This document shows, in pieces, positions 23,505-35,324 of a stretch of DNA of 64,000 nt (positions are counted from its first letter, which is position 1; the number at the start of each line of letters is the position of its first letter). The notes under the pieces were generated by a model. It worked only from the letters and a program-made list of their open reading frames with translations. It was not told the DNA's origin and did not search any database. The position numbers were made by a program, and so were the translations under genes. The stretch is from Charina bottae (taxonomy: Eukaryota > Chordata > Lepidosauria > Squamata > Charinaidae), in assembly GCA_023362775.1 (NCBI GenBank), contig JALMGJ010000019.1, positions 5,130,001 to 5,194,000 on the forward strand. The letters run 5' to 3'.

Positions 23505-23654
23505 CACAGAGTACCTGGGCACAGAGATTTTGCTTCTATCTGTGCTCCTGCCCTCTGAAGATGCTGGCCACAGATGCTGGCGAAACGTTAGGAACCACAA
23601 CTTCCAGAACACGGCCACACAGCCCGGAAGACCCACAACAGCCACAACAGCCAC
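23505..23654 (+). mobile_element. 150-bp retroposon with hammerhead-like core, 12-bp TSD
   Basis: Flanked by the perfect 12-bp duplication agatgagaagga at 23493-23504 and 23655-23666, so both ends are fixed. Inside is ctgaaga at 23555-23561, a stem region and gaaacgtt from 23582, bracketed by cct and agg (23552-23554 and 23590-23592), which can pair as stem I. The 3' part, with 'aacacggccacacagcccgg' and 'acccacaacagcc', is a common ending of a reptile retroposon family I associate with Penelope-like elements. Frames on either strand are not genes. Confidence 0.7.
23552..23592 (+). ncRNA. hammerhead-ribozyme-like motif
   Basis: Order of parts: stem I strand cct, box ctgaaga, one extra u, stem II region, gaaa, cg, then uu (expected cleavage position) and stem I strand agg. 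In this copy stem II looks damaged: ccag-type bases appear as ctgg, leaving only a gcc/ggc pairing. Whether it can cleave is doubtful. The family consensus would be better. Confidence 0.4.
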
Positions 23655-23666
23655 AGATGAGAAGGA

Positions 23667-24468
23667 GTCTATGATAACCTGAATTGTTTGGCCCTGATAA
23701 ATTTTCCATGTTGTGTGCAGGGATGAGGCAGAGAGAGGTGTCTTGGGAGAGAACATAGCACAAAGATTTTCTCCTCTCTCCTAGGAAAAACCAAATATAA
23801 ACATAGAAAGTTAGCCTCATTGCTGTTTCCGGTGGCAATCTACAAAACAGTCTACTATGAAATCATTACAGGGCATGGTACCTCAGCTTTCACACAGAGT
23901 ATCTCCTCAGGAACCCTGTCAAAGTACTACAGGCAACAGAGGAAAATTCATATTCTTTCGTCCCCACATGTACTTTTCCTTTATCAAGCAAAACAAAAAA
24001 AACAAAAGCCCAACCACCTCCCTTATAACTGAAAGGCAAGAACTTGTTAAAAAATCATAAAAATGTTCCTCTCTTCCAAAGACTGACACAAAATGCCAGT
24101 CTCTTTCCTACCAATAGAGGAAAAAGAAACAGAAGCAAAAACGTCTGACCAGCATGATCATCGTTCAGGCATTCCATACTTCCTTTTTTCCACTGCCATG
24201 GAGAAGGTCATTGTTGTGGTAGAATTAAGCTTTAGACCAATATATTTTGGTCAGTTTCAAACAAAAAATATGAAGCTATTTTAGATATTCTTATCAGTTC
24301 TGACCAACTCATGTAGTTTAAAACATAAACAAGGAGGTTTTGTGTTTAGGACCCAGTAGGGTTCTTAAGATAATAATTGTATTTTGCCACAGAAAATGAT
24401 CTCTTATCCTTTTAATAAAGCAATATTATCTACTATGCTGTGGTGCCCAAGACCATCATTTTTAAGTA
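23667..24468. other. no recognisable gene
   Basis: AT-rich. Frames of 63-70 codons without motifs. Confidence 0.4.
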
Positions 24469-24821
24469 AGACATTCAGCAGATTTATATTACCTTCATCC
24501 AGACCCTGATGAGCTAATTTCTGTAATGTATTGTATGTAATAGTAATTCATTCCATTTTTTAATATATGTAACATAGTGGTACTTTTAGATATTCATGTT
24601 TTACACTTATATTTAATGCGTATATTCTTAATGTCAATATTCTCATCTAGTATAGACCACTTCAGTGGGTAGGTAACAGCATTCCACGCGCGTCATGCAG
24701 CCACATGACCGTGGAAGCGTCTTCGGACAACGCTGGCTCTTCGGCTAACAAACAGAGATGAGCACCGGCCCCTAGAGTCGGACACGACTGCACAAATGTG
24801 CAGGGGGAACCTTTACCTTTA
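24469..24821 (+). repeat. left arm of a 350-bp inverted duplication
   Basis: Matches the reverse complement of 26578-26923 from 'agacattcagcag' to the SINE end 'aacctttaccttta'. By eye the arms differ by only a few substitutions, a 5-base indel (about 24530) and a 2-base indel in the SINE part, so identity is roughly 96-97%. The first 187 bases are not SINE and I do not recognise them. The rest is a 5'-truncated Sauria SINE. Both arms stop exactly at the SINE 3' end and 1.75 kb separates them. See the entry at 26578. Confidence 0.95.
24656..24821 (+). mobile_element. Sauria-type SINE, 5'-truncated (left arm)
   Basis: Starts at 'accacttcagtgggtagg' in the SINE middle and runs to the BovB-like tail. 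It lacks the tRNA head and promoter boxes. The truncation point is identical to that in the right arm, which shows that both arms descend from one insertion. Confidence 0.93.
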
Positions 24822-26138
24822 TGGGTTGTATCTTAGATTACACTTATATTGTCTAGTTAGATAGTCTATAAATGTATTTTAATTGTATTTTAATTTTTAA
24901 CTTTCTATTTTATCCTACGTTATCATTTTAAGATAGACTATGTATATTTCACAGAACATTAGCCTTGCACTGGTCTAAGACCGCAATAAATTATGATGAA
25001 TTATCACCTTCATCTCTTATAATATGAAACTTGTTTTCTTTACTCCAAAAGTATCTGAGCAAAGGTATATACAGATAGAGACAAACACCTACACATATGC
25101 ACACATATGTGCACACACCCTCTCCCTCACCCTCCCACAGAAGGGCTAATGGGGCCAGGAATAGTACACAGGCATCTGGTAAAGCCATGACAACATCACC
25201 TATGTCATGATACCATCACTCAAATGATGCTGATTGCATCCCTGATCCACCACCTCCGTCCCTGACAATTCCCCTACCAAGTTTGGAAGCAATAGTGGTT
25301 AGGGAGATTGTAGGGATATAAAAGAATATGCAAGGTGAGTCTGTTTCTGTTCTGCTGCTTTAACATCTTCTTGTAGGAGTGCAAAATCAAAGTTTGGAGA
25401 AGTGCTCAAACTACTGCTGTTTCCTCACAATTGTAACTGATTCGCAGAACAGGATGTTTTGATTCAAAACTACAGCCTAGTTTTCTGACATGGTACACTC
25501 TGAACCATCTATTTTACTCCACAATTGGACTTTGTAATGAAGCTCACAAAGACAATGTCTAACACAGTAACACTCAGAAAGTGAAGAGAAAACGTAATCT
25601 AGGACACCACTCCCAAAATGTGGAAGAAATGTTTTACATGATCAAGTGAATCTTACAAATTGGACTGAAGGTGTGGAGCACCATATCATAGATGGCTTTT
25701 GCAAGCAGCATGAAGTATAGCCTGGTTATCTCATAAAAATTTAAGTCCCAATATTAATGGGAATCCAGGGGCATGACAGCCACCTCAGTTTGGCTTAGGA
25801 CATTCAGATGACCACTCTATTGTTCAACTACGTTCATTCTACAATTCAAGCCAGGATTGAAATAGGCTATTCATACCATTTTATTGAACCAGGAGGCTAC
25901 AGGAATAGGAGTATTAACTTGTTTGCATGTTTACAGCACTCAGGGTGAACCTAAAATCAATTACAACTTGTTCCTAGTAAAGAACGATCATCTGGTTTTG
26001 AAAATATATTCCTTCCCACTCTGAAGAAAAAGAAGCAACATACATTTGTTCACTGTCCTTGTAATGGTGGCAAGCAGCTAAGCAATACAGTGCTCCATTT
26101 AAGAGCCACTTCCGGTCCTGATGTCCAGCCATTATTTG
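24822..26138. other. spacer of the inverted duplication
   Basis: AT-rich. The block at about 24960-25000 ('gcactggtctaagaccgc' then aataaatt) looks like a LINE 3' end, but I cannot assign it. No gene seen. Confidence 0.4.
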
Positions 26139-26210
26139 TATTTATTATTACATTTATGTCCCGCCCATCTCCCCCACAAGGAGAGACCCTGGGCGGTTGA
26201 AAGAACAGGA
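26139..26210 (-). mobile_element. CR1/L2-type LINE 3' end fragment
   Basis: 'tatttattattac' is followed by 'gtcccgcccatctccccc' and 'ccctgggcgg', the reverse complement of the CR1/L2 3' end. No coding part. Confidence 0.65.
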
Positions 26211-26417
26211 CCAGAGAGGCAGGATGGGCTCTGCTGCCCTTCCGTAGCTACACAGCTGTCCTTGGGCAATCCAACAGATCAAAATTCTGCTTTTTCTGTA
26301 GAAATGGCTGCTGCTTCCACATGGGAGTTCTCCATTGGATGGAAAATATGAGACTACAACAGGAGGAAGCTGGGATCTAGCAGAATGGTAATTGGTTGGT
26401 AATTGATCTGAATTGGT

Positions 26418-26495
26418 AATTCAGATCTGGTCACAGAGCAAATTGACTTGAGCAGTGATGCTCAAGTCAATTTGCTCTGTGACCAGATCTGAATT
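26418..26495. repeat. perfect palindrome, 37-bp arms, 4-bp loop
   Basis: Left arm 26418-26454 begins aattcagatctgg and ends cttgagca. Right arm 26459-26495 is its exact reverse complement. The spacer is gtga. I checked all 37 positions and found no mismatch. It lies 83 bp from the right arm of the inverted duplication. It is not a recognised MITE and shows no TSD. It would form a very stable hairpin in single-stranded DNA or RNA. Confidence 0.98.
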
Positions 26496-26577
26496 CCGAC
26501 CTGGAAGTCACCTTAAACCGTCGGCAGCAATAGCAGATGAGTTTCAGACTAGATTTGTAGTGCCTATGTTCGCTAAG

Positions 26578-26741
26578 TAAAGGTAAAGGTTCCCCCCACA
26601 CATTTGTGCAGTCGTGTCTGACTCTAGGGGCCGGTGCTCATCTCCGTTTGTTAGCCGAAGAGCCAGTTGTCCGAATACGCTTCCACGGTCATGTGGCTGC
26701 ATGACGCGCGTGGAATGCTTTTACCTACCCACTGAAGTGGC
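26578..26741 (-). mobile_element. Sauria-type SINE, 5'-truncated (right arm)
   Basis: Same truncated SINE as at 24656-24821, on the opposite strand, with a 2-base deletion and a few substitutions. Confidence 0.93.
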
Positions 26742-26923
26742 CTATACTAGATGAGAATATTGACATTAAGAATATACGTATTAAATATAAGTGTAAAACA
26801 TGAATATCTAAAAGTACCACTATGTTACATATATTAAAAAATGGAATGAATTACTATTACATACATTACAGAAATTAGCTCATCAGGGTCTGGATGAAGG
26901 TAATATAAATCTGCTGAATGTCT
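26578..26923 (-). repeat. right arm of a 350-bp inverted duplication
   Basis: Reverse-complement partner of 24469-24821. Outside the arms the flanks do not match: left-arm flanks read 'tttaagta' and 'tgggttg', right-arm flanks 'gttcgctaag' and 'caattcaag'. No target-site duplication is visible at either arm. A retrotransposed read-through transcript ending at the SINE tail would explain the shared 3' boundary. A local inverted duplication with a break at the SINE end is the alternative. Confidence 0.95.
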
Positions 26924-28489
26924 CAATTCAAGAATTTCTACTTCAAGAAGATCCTGACTGAAAAGTTCCCGATATCTATAGTTTCAGTGCATCTGCAAGA
27001 GCATGGTTTGATTCAATTAACTCCTATACTTCAATATCATAATCATGGCTGCACCCTATTTTGGAGGCATTATGCGAAATTGGGTTCCGTCAGATCCTGA
27101 TATTCTGAGTTTGAATTCTGATATCTCTGTGATGTAGGTTACATTTTAAGGGAAGGCACACATGGGTACTTTTCACCACAGTACATTTTCCATCTGTCTG
27201 GTAATTTGTAGAAGAAAATGGCAATGGAACTTATTAATGGAATTATTTCTCTAAACTTGCACCAGCAGCTGTCATCTGTATACTTCTAAAAATAGAAAAA
27301 TAATAGAGTTTTTAAATTATACATTACTGGGAGTAGAGACACAGATTACCATTTCCAGAAATATGCAATTTGAAAAACATCATTTACACGGAAATACAAT
27401 GCTAAATGTTTGCTCCTGCCCAGCAATGCTGAAGTCTACATTGAACCATACCCAATGACAATTTTCTAGAGGTTGAACGTATTTTCAACCTGTCTTTCTT
27501 TCTCCAGAAACTCAGTATGGAATAATGCAGCTTTTATTTTAGGTTAGTCACCCACTCAGTACAAATTAAAAATTTTCACATTGTATGATTTGAAAAGCTA
27601 GTAACTGGCTACAAATAGTCAATTGTTATTAATTCAAGATCAGAAAGGATCTTGGCTGCTGTAAAGGGATATATTTCCTGATATCATTCCAAGGATGATC
27701 TAGTAGGTTACCAAAGGAATTGCAGTTCTGTCTCCTATTAAGAATAGGTTAAAATGGGATAAAGTTACTCCTGATATTGCAAACTCAACACAACTCATCT
27801 TAATAAAAAACAGTTGTGTGAAGGGACTGGCATAAAGCCCAGTTGTCTTAATTCCAAGTCTCCTTGAAAGAATTCCAAGCACTAAATTAAGTATTAAAAC
27901 ACTGTCTATAGAAAAATCAACCTGGTTTTTAAAACAATTTATGAGAGTCTATTGTTATCCAGTACATATATCTCATTGTCTAATTAATATACTGCAGATA
28001 TAGATATGTATATATATAATACACACACACACACACACACTGGATAATGCCAATGTAAAAAGCATTGTAGACAAGAAAAAAATTGTGGCTGGGTTCATGT
28101 GTAACACTAAATCAGGGTTTGTTTCAACTATAAGTTACTGACAGCAGCTGGGTGAATTCCATAATGCTAAACCAAAATGGAACCAACCATGCATGATTTA
28201 ACACAGTGGTGAATCTTCTCAACATATACATACAGATCAATATGATCAAAATGTCAGTGGACTGAATTGAGCTATTGGGGGCTTAATTCACTTCTGAGAG
28301 CAGTCTAGTTCTTTGGGACCATATATCCAAAATAACATCTTTTCCTTTATTCTTAATACTTCCATTCCCTACTTTGGTGGGTTTTCTCTGGATACACCTT
28401 CCATGCTGAAGGTGATACAAAGTGGTAATACTTCATAAGAGAAAATTGAGTAGTGTGTTGAAATTAAAAGGATGTACATTAAGAGGGAG
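26924..28489. other. no recognisable gene; (CA)n at 28020-28040
   Basis: AT-rich, unassigned, apart from the short CA microsatellite. Confidence 0.45.
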
Positions 28490-28625
28490 AAGGTGGGGAG
28501 AATGAAAGGCATAAGGATTTTATTGCATATTTAAAATTTTAATTGGTGATTGTAATGGTTTGTATGCTGCCCTGGGGAAACTTGCTCTTAAAGAGGCAGA
28601 CAATTTTTTAAAAAACAAATACATT
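28490..28625 (+). mobile_element. CR1/L2-type LINE 3' end, degenerate
   Basis: 'ttttaattggtg', 'tgtatgctgccctggg', 'cttgctcttaaagaggcag' and an A-rich end follow the order of a CR1/L2 3' UTR ('gccgccctgag', 'gaggcggcatacaaat'). Confidence 0.5.
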
Positions 28626-31620
28626 TTTATTTTTTACATACTTCACTTGCAATCAGTGGCACCAGCAAGGCAGACTGTGGGACAGAAATCCAATTCCATC
28701 CAGTAAAAGAAGCAAAGCACAGAAGAGCTGGCTTACTAAGTTACTTCAAAGGAAAATAAGCTATATCCACAATAGTTTAAAGTGGGCTTTAAGAGTCTTT
28801 GATGCAAGAGAGTCAGACACTGATATCAAATGGTATCCCCCTCAATAAAATATTAGGTTCTACAGTAAATCTTTGCTTCCTTAACCAAGGATTATTGAAT
28901 AAATCACAATTGATTGGTTTCACATACACTAAGCCAAAATCAAGCAACTACATTATGGCTTAACAGAATTCATCAGGTGAGCCACTGTCACTTGTAAGCC
29001 ATGACTTATGGCCAAGTGAGAAGGGTGAGTCAGGTCATGAATTGGTATCATGGGTTTATCTACCTCAATATTTTCTACACCGACATGGAACAGCCCCCTG
29101 GTATTCACACAGGAGCATTTCCTAGTCTACCCGAATAAGTTCAAGATCTACCCTAGGACCTTTAGCATGCAATCCAGACCAATGAGCTATAATTTTGTTG
29201 TTCTTGTTGTTCTTCTAAGTAACACTTCATTCCTTTCACCTGGATTCCTGAAACATTCCTTGTAATCCAGGTTCAACCAGTATGCCACCTGATATCTTGA
29301 ACAGGCAAAAGAAGGCCTATCAAGATTCAACAGAATCTCATGCAGCTTAGCTGTTACTATTGATGCAAGCCTCCTGTAACATAAAAACATGGTTCCCAGT
29401 CATAATATTGCAATTGAATGAAATAATGGCTGACAATTACTAGACCCCATGCCAATGTTTAAAAATTCTCAAGTTTAATTTAAGCCATACTAATGTACTG
29501 CCAATTAAAATAATGCTTTCCATAACACTGGACATTAATGCTTGACCTCCTGCAGTTAGAAGTCCTATTTCTGAAAAATATTGCCTGCAAAGCATGTCAG
29601 TGTTATAATTGCATAGAAACATTCAATGCCATGCACGCTCAGGAACCATTTCATGTGATAATTGGAACAGCTGGCTTTAGAGAAACAATGGAAACTTATC
29701 AGTAATCCCAACCCAGTTGCATCTTTATGGTACAGACAGATGGTTCTATATATCGATAGTTCTACTCTTAACAATGATGATCCTCACAAAAAGACACACT
29801 GCAGCATTCCCATGCATGATGCCTAACTACAATAATGAAATATTCAGCTGCATCCTGAACTCATTCAGTCCACAGTAATGCAATTCAATCATATATAAGC
29901 ATACATGCAAAAAGATATTTAAATCTGATGACTAATTAATAGTGTTTTAAAATTTACTGGTAGCCACAGATGGATACTTTCATAACCTTCAAGAAAATTA
30001 AACTTCAGAGAGGGATCCAGACTGTTTCTTTGGTGTTTGCATTATGTGTAATGATGCCCCAATCTGTTAGAAGAGAGAATCATGGTTTAATGATAATGCA
30101 CATGTTTTCCATGCAGAAAAGCTTAATTCCAAGCTGGCTTCTTTAAGGGTTTGTTAATATCAAAGCAGGTGACAATTTATGCAAAAGATAGTAAAAAAAA
30201 TCTTCCAAGTCATAATTTGTAGAATCAGAAATGTGATATTTGGACCAAGTCAGTTGCACATTTACTTAACACAAAGAGTTAAAATTGCAGCTCTACCCCA
30301 TACAAAATGCAACAGTGTATAAGAACTTTGTCAAAGAATGGACTCAGAACTGACATTCAGAATCAGCTTCTAGTTTAAACAAGAGATTCAATCAAATTCC
30401 AAAATTAACCAAAATGCAAACTTTGTACGTTGCAGGCTTGCTTATATGCTAAGCATTAATATTAAACATCAGTTATTTGTTTTACTAAATTCTTAGTTAA
30501 CTCATAATCTGTCTCTAAGCATTGTACAAATCCCACATAACAAAGACAGTTAAATCACAGCAATCAATACAACACTAGTTTAGATCAAAATTAAATGGCA
30601 TGTATCTGAAATAACAAAACACAACTAGGATTTACAACATTGATAAAACGTAAACCAAATATCAGAGATTAAAAGAAAGGTAAAACCTAAATGAATAGAA
30701 ATGTTTCCACATGAGTCCCCGCTAGTTTTCCAAAGATATTTTCAAAGCCCTTTTATGCCACCACATGTGATTGAGGGTTGACCCGGACAAGAATTTCAGA
30801 AGATACCTTTAAGGTATGGGTGGAAACTCACAGAAAGAGACATTTTGTTAGTGACTAAGATCCCAGCCTATATGACGCTACACAGGTCAAAGACAATCTT
30901 CTAATTTGGGCCCAAAGTGAAGAGATCACAACACCAATTGGTCACAATTAACAACAACTGTAATATCAAGAAAGTTATGGGTAGTGATGAAGGTAAGCAG
31001 TGTAGACAATCAAGGACTAAAAATGAAAGGATAGCACATGAGCAGTGACTTAGATCTTTCCTAATTGGTCAATCCAGGAGGGCCGCTACAATTAATATAT
31101 ATCCAGAAAAACTTTTCATGTTGCCCTTGCTCACTGCAGTGAATTCTGGGGCACATTCTAGGTTATGCTTTCTGATCATTCAATTAGAAGGGATAACAGG
31201 ATACCTTTGCAGCACACAAAATCATGCTACATGGGTAAAACCCTATTAGCTAATGCTTTGATAATTTGGTCAGAAAGTATTTCATTCTCTAATTCAGACA
31301 CACCTTAGAGCAATCTCACCTAGACTGCACAAATCCTACACACTACTACACAACAGCAACAGATTAGAGTTTTTTTGTATTTCTCCACTGCCATGTAGTA
31401 ACTGTCTGGATCTCTGAAACCCTGATATGGCAGTCCAACAAATAATATTCTGAGGTAGGACTGTTGTGACTGAGTACGTCTCAAAGACTTTAAGAATACT
31501 TCACAGAAAAACATGGGTTGGGTAAAAGTTTCCCTATCTTTTTTCCTTTAGCCCCTTGAACTACTGGATTCAGTATATAGATAGGCTTACACATATATTA
31601 CAAATATATTACACATATAT
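28626..31620. other. no recognisable gene
   Basis: Three kilobases of AT-rich sequence in which I recognise neither exons nor repeats. Frames of 60-71 codons have no motifs. Unique intergenic or intronic DNA is the simplest reading. Confidence 0.45.
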
Positions 31621-32498
31621 TTAACTTATATGCAGAGTATATCATGAGAAATGCCGGGCTGGATGAATCACAAGCTGGAGTTAAGATTGCCGGGAGAAAT
31701 ATCAACAACCTCAGATATGCAGACGATACCACCCTAATGGCAGAAAGTGAAGAGGAACTAAAGAGCCTCTTGATGACGGTGAAAGAGGAGAGTGCAAAAG
31801 CTGGCTTGAAACTCAACATTAAAAAAACCCAGATCATGGCATCTGGTCCCATCACTTCCTGGCAAATAGAAGGGGAAGAAATGGAAGCAGTGACAGATTT
31901 TATTTTCTTGGGCTCCAAGATCACCGCAGACGGTGACTGCAGCCATGAAATTAAAAGACGCTTGCTCCTTGGGAGAAAAGCTATAGCAAACCTAGACAGC
32001 ATATTAAAAAGCAGAGACATCACCTTGCCGACAAAGGTCCGTATAGTTAAAGCTATGGTTTTTCCAGTAGTAATGTATGGCTGTGAGAGTTGGACCATAA
32101 GGAAGGCTGAGCGCCGAAGAATTGATGCTTTCGAACTGTGGTGCTGGAGAAGACTCTTGAGAGTCCCTTGGACTGCAAGGAGGTCAAACCAGTCAATCCT
32201 AAAGGAAATCAACCCTGACTGCTCATTGGAAGGACAGATGCTGAAGCTGAAGCTCAAATACTTTGGCCACCTAATGCGAAGAGAGGACTCCCTGGAAAAG
32301 ACCCTGATGCTGGGAAAGACTGAAGGCAAAAGGAGAAGGGGACGGCAGAGGATGAGATGATTAGATAGCATCACCGATGTAATGAACATGAATTTGAGTA
32401 AACTCCGAGAGACAGTGGAGGACAGGAAGGCCTGGCGTGCTATGCTCCATGAGGTCACGAAGAGTCGGACATGACTAAATGACTGAACAACAACAACA
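31621..32498 (+). mobile_element. BovB/RTE LINE, 5'-truncated 3' half
   Basis: A 238-codon frame (31644-32360) has RYADDTTLMAES (catalytic YADD at residues 25-28), then KTQIMASG, FLGSKITADGDCSHEIKRRL, VMYGCESWTI and ELWCWRRLLRVPW: the end of the RT and the C-terminal region of BovB-type RTE elements. Coding sequence resembles the family from about 31625, upstream of the first ATG. The frame stops at 32360 where a conserved tryptophan codon has become tga, and family-like sequence continues in frame to about 32475. The copy ends in an (aac)n tail near 32498. BovB supplies the machinery for Sauria SINEs. The endonuclease and most of the RT are missing, so the copy is dead. A long antisense frame here is a shadow. 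Confidence 0.95.
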
Positions 32499-33599
32499 CA
32501 TACTGGCGTACACAGAAGGAGCCTCCCCGAAGATTGTCAAAACAATACAATCGGGCATACCCTGGAAATGGTGAACGGCTAATCCTTCTAACACCAGATC
32601 AAACCACAGCTCTGGACACAAAATCATCATCATCATCACATCATACTAAGCTATAGTTTGTCCAACACATAGTCTATTGAATATGTACTGTAAGTCAAAA
32701 TGTCCAGATTCACACAGTATACTAAACCCAAACCAAAAGAAACAGGAGGGAAAGAAGAATCTATGATCACCTCTACCTCTCAACCTCCCTGTGCTTCCTT
32801 CCTCTGGCTACAGCCTTTTAGTCTGGAAACCAAGGGTCATCCTCTCCTTCCTCAGACTATCTCAGGACTTCTCTTCCTAAGGGCCTTCAGCTGTTCTGCA
32901 TTCTTCTTAAATGTTGTGCAGTGTAGGAGAATCTCAACTGCTCTACCAGGAAGGAAGAGCAATTTTAATCAGTGTTCTTCTGCATAATATGACTGTCCAT
33001 AACTCAGTTTGCACATCAGAGTAAAATATTAAGTTTTGGCTTAGCACAAATGTGCACACAATTTTTGGGATTGGAGGCCATACTACGGCTCGCTGGCCAG
33101 CCTGAGGACTGTAGATGGATGAAACACATGACTGATAACAACATGAAATCACTAGAGTGGCTGGAACTTCTTTGTTTAGGATGTTTGAGGGTAGGTGGCT
33201 GAGTGTTTAATGTTAAAAGGTAGAACAAAAAAAATAAGTGTTTTGGGAAAAATCAGAACTCTATATGACTCCAACCAACATGATTACATTTTTTTTTTGC
33301 TTAAGCTACTGTCACTCAGTTCTGGTTTATTAAAGAGTTAAGTAAATCATGGTTTTTGGTCGGTAAGAGTCAAAAACAACTTGATGGCACATAATCAATA
33401 AATCAAATAATGGTTTAGCATGATATATGTGAATCTAATCAAGACATGTCAGTAGATCACCAGCAAGAGTTTAAGAGAACTTCACACTGCTTGGAGTCTA
33501 TTGAGGCAAATACAACCCATCTCATTACCTAACAGTTTCAAAACAGTCTGTGTCTGTGTCTGTATATATATATATATAATTACCTTCTCACCCCTATGG
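32499..33599. other. no recognisable gene; (TCA)n and (TA)n runs
   Basis: Short atc repeat near 32620-32640 and a TA run near 33563-33580. The block 32505-32610 looks repeat-like, but I cannot name it. Confidence 0.4.
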
Positions 33600-33870
33600 G
33601 TACGATGTGTCTTCCTCAACCTCGGGCCTCTACCAGAGGCCAGGGAGTTTGAGGGTTCTGCGCAGTATCTTAGCTGTTCCTAGCACTGCACTCTTCTGGA
33701 CAGAGAACTCTGATGTTGTTCCTGGGATCTGCTGGAGCCACTGTCCCATCTTAGGAGTCACAGCCCCAAGTGCCCCTACCACCACTGGGACCACTTTGGC
33801 CTTCACTTTCCACATCGTCTCTAGTTCCTCCTTCAGGCCCTGGTACTTCTTCAGCATCTTGTCTTCTTCC
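33600..33870 (-). mobile_element. LINE C-terminal fragment, restriction-like-endonuclease type (R4/Dong-like)
   Basis: The minus-strand frame 33857-33630 reads LKKYQGLKEELETMWKVKAK, then VVPVVVGALGAV, PKMGQWLQQIPGTTSE and SVQKSAVLGTAKILRRTL before its stop. I know this ending from vertebrate non-LTR retrotransposons whose C-terminus carries a restriction-enzyme-like endonuclease. The R4/Dong or Rex6 group is my best guess. Only the last 75 or so residues remain, joined at the right to a SINE fragment. There is no catalytic core. Confidence 0.6.
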
Positions 33871-33882
33871 TGGTGTTGCTGT

Positions 33883-33945
33883 GGTGGGACTAGAACTCAT
33901 GGACTCCTGGTTTCTAGACTGATTCCTTAACCAGGACACCTGGCT
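33883..33945 (-). mobile_element. tRNA-derived SINE (second family), head fragment
   Basis: Reverse complement shows 'ggttaaggaatcagtctag', 'aaaccaggagtcc' and 'gagttctagtccc', the head of the second SINE family. The body is missing. Confidence 0.6.
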
Positions 33946-33960
33946 GGCTGGCTCTCTCTC

Positions 33961-35324
33961 TCCCTCTACACACACACACACACACAATATACTTCTTGAT
34001 TAGCAATCAAAACATAATCAATTACATCCTTGTAGGTTCTACAAAATATGCTTTGTGACCAGCATTTAATTTGGTTATTCACAAATTGTACAGACTTGAT
34101 TCCCATTCTTCATCCTACTCTTCACATATCAAGGATGTTTACATGAGTAACCTGCAGGGTTATTGCTCATCAACATAATCTTATATCTCATTTACGTATA
34201 TCCAGTCACTGATGATCGGAAGACTAGAAATTTTTCCTGAAACAAACAAAACATGTACTTGAAAGTTAGCTTCAGGCAGAGGGAAAAAAATGTTAGTCGT
34301 GTTCAAATAAACGGCACACATTTCTCGCTCAGCTAAGTGGCTAATGCAAAAACCTAGTGTAAGTTGTCTACAGAGGTTTGTTCTCTGTCAAACTATGAAT
34401 AGCCTTTGTGTAGTTTCATGCTAAATACAACTCCCTGACACCATTTAAAGAGAAGAAAAATCTTAACATGTAGACGATTGAGTTCAAATGTTTAATATTT
34501 ATACATATGCAGAATGAGACTATATGCAAATCTGGAATGGCTATCTTACAAATTATAATTTCTTGAGTTATAATATTGAGGGCAACCATTTACTATGGAC
34601 TCTGAAAATTCCTAGCCAACACTGGATTATGTCCAAACCTGCTGGGAATATTCAAATTTCACAGTCCCATCATGTCATATCAGGTAGTCACACCTAACCA
34701 AACTTGGCTGACCCTCAAAAGGTCAACTTGGCAAATATTAAAGTATTTAATATGAAGCCTGGTTAATCCTTCATGAGAAATGATTGAGAAATCCTAATGT
34801 GAGAAGCTAGACTGGAGTTCAAAGGAAATCCTAGAAAAAGACACTTCAACACTGCTGCCAAGAAAGCTACATGGAGATGTAGTCACTAGAAGTCAAACTT
34901 AGTTGGAAGACAACTTTATCTTTAATCCAAATACTGGGTTGATGGAGAATGGCCCAAGATGTAGCTTAATAGGATCTGCTGATCTCTTTAATGCATGGTC
35001 AAATAAGATTCATCACATACAATCTGGAAATGCAGAAGATGGCGTTTCTGGCTTATGCATTACATTTAAAATGTTAGGCTTTCCCCCCCAAAGACACTAG
35101 GTGCACAGTATATAGAAAAATATTCTGTCAAAACACAATGTATGATTTTGGGAGGTCACAACAACAGTGGAACAGAGTAGTAGTGAGATGCCAAATGAGA
35201 ACCAAAGGGTGAAAGAACCTATGCATACAACTTAAGTAGTAGGACTTTTGATTTGCCCATCTCTATTGGTCATATTTTACCTAGTACTGTAGTGAAAAAT
35301 CAACAGCAGTGATTTTACTTGTTT
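33961..35324. other. no recognisable gene; (CA)n at 33968-33987
   Basis: AT-rich and unassigned. Confidence 0.4.

Noticed and set aside
24469..26923. Inverted duplication considered as a large composite DNA transposon with terminal repeats
   Set aside because: Arms end in a retroposon tail, no TSD at the outer edges, and no transposase in the 1.75-kb interior.
31598..32458. 286-codon minus-strand open frame, the longest in the window
   Set aside because: Exactly antisense to the BovB RT frame; no motif of its own. A known side effect of codon bias in this LINE.
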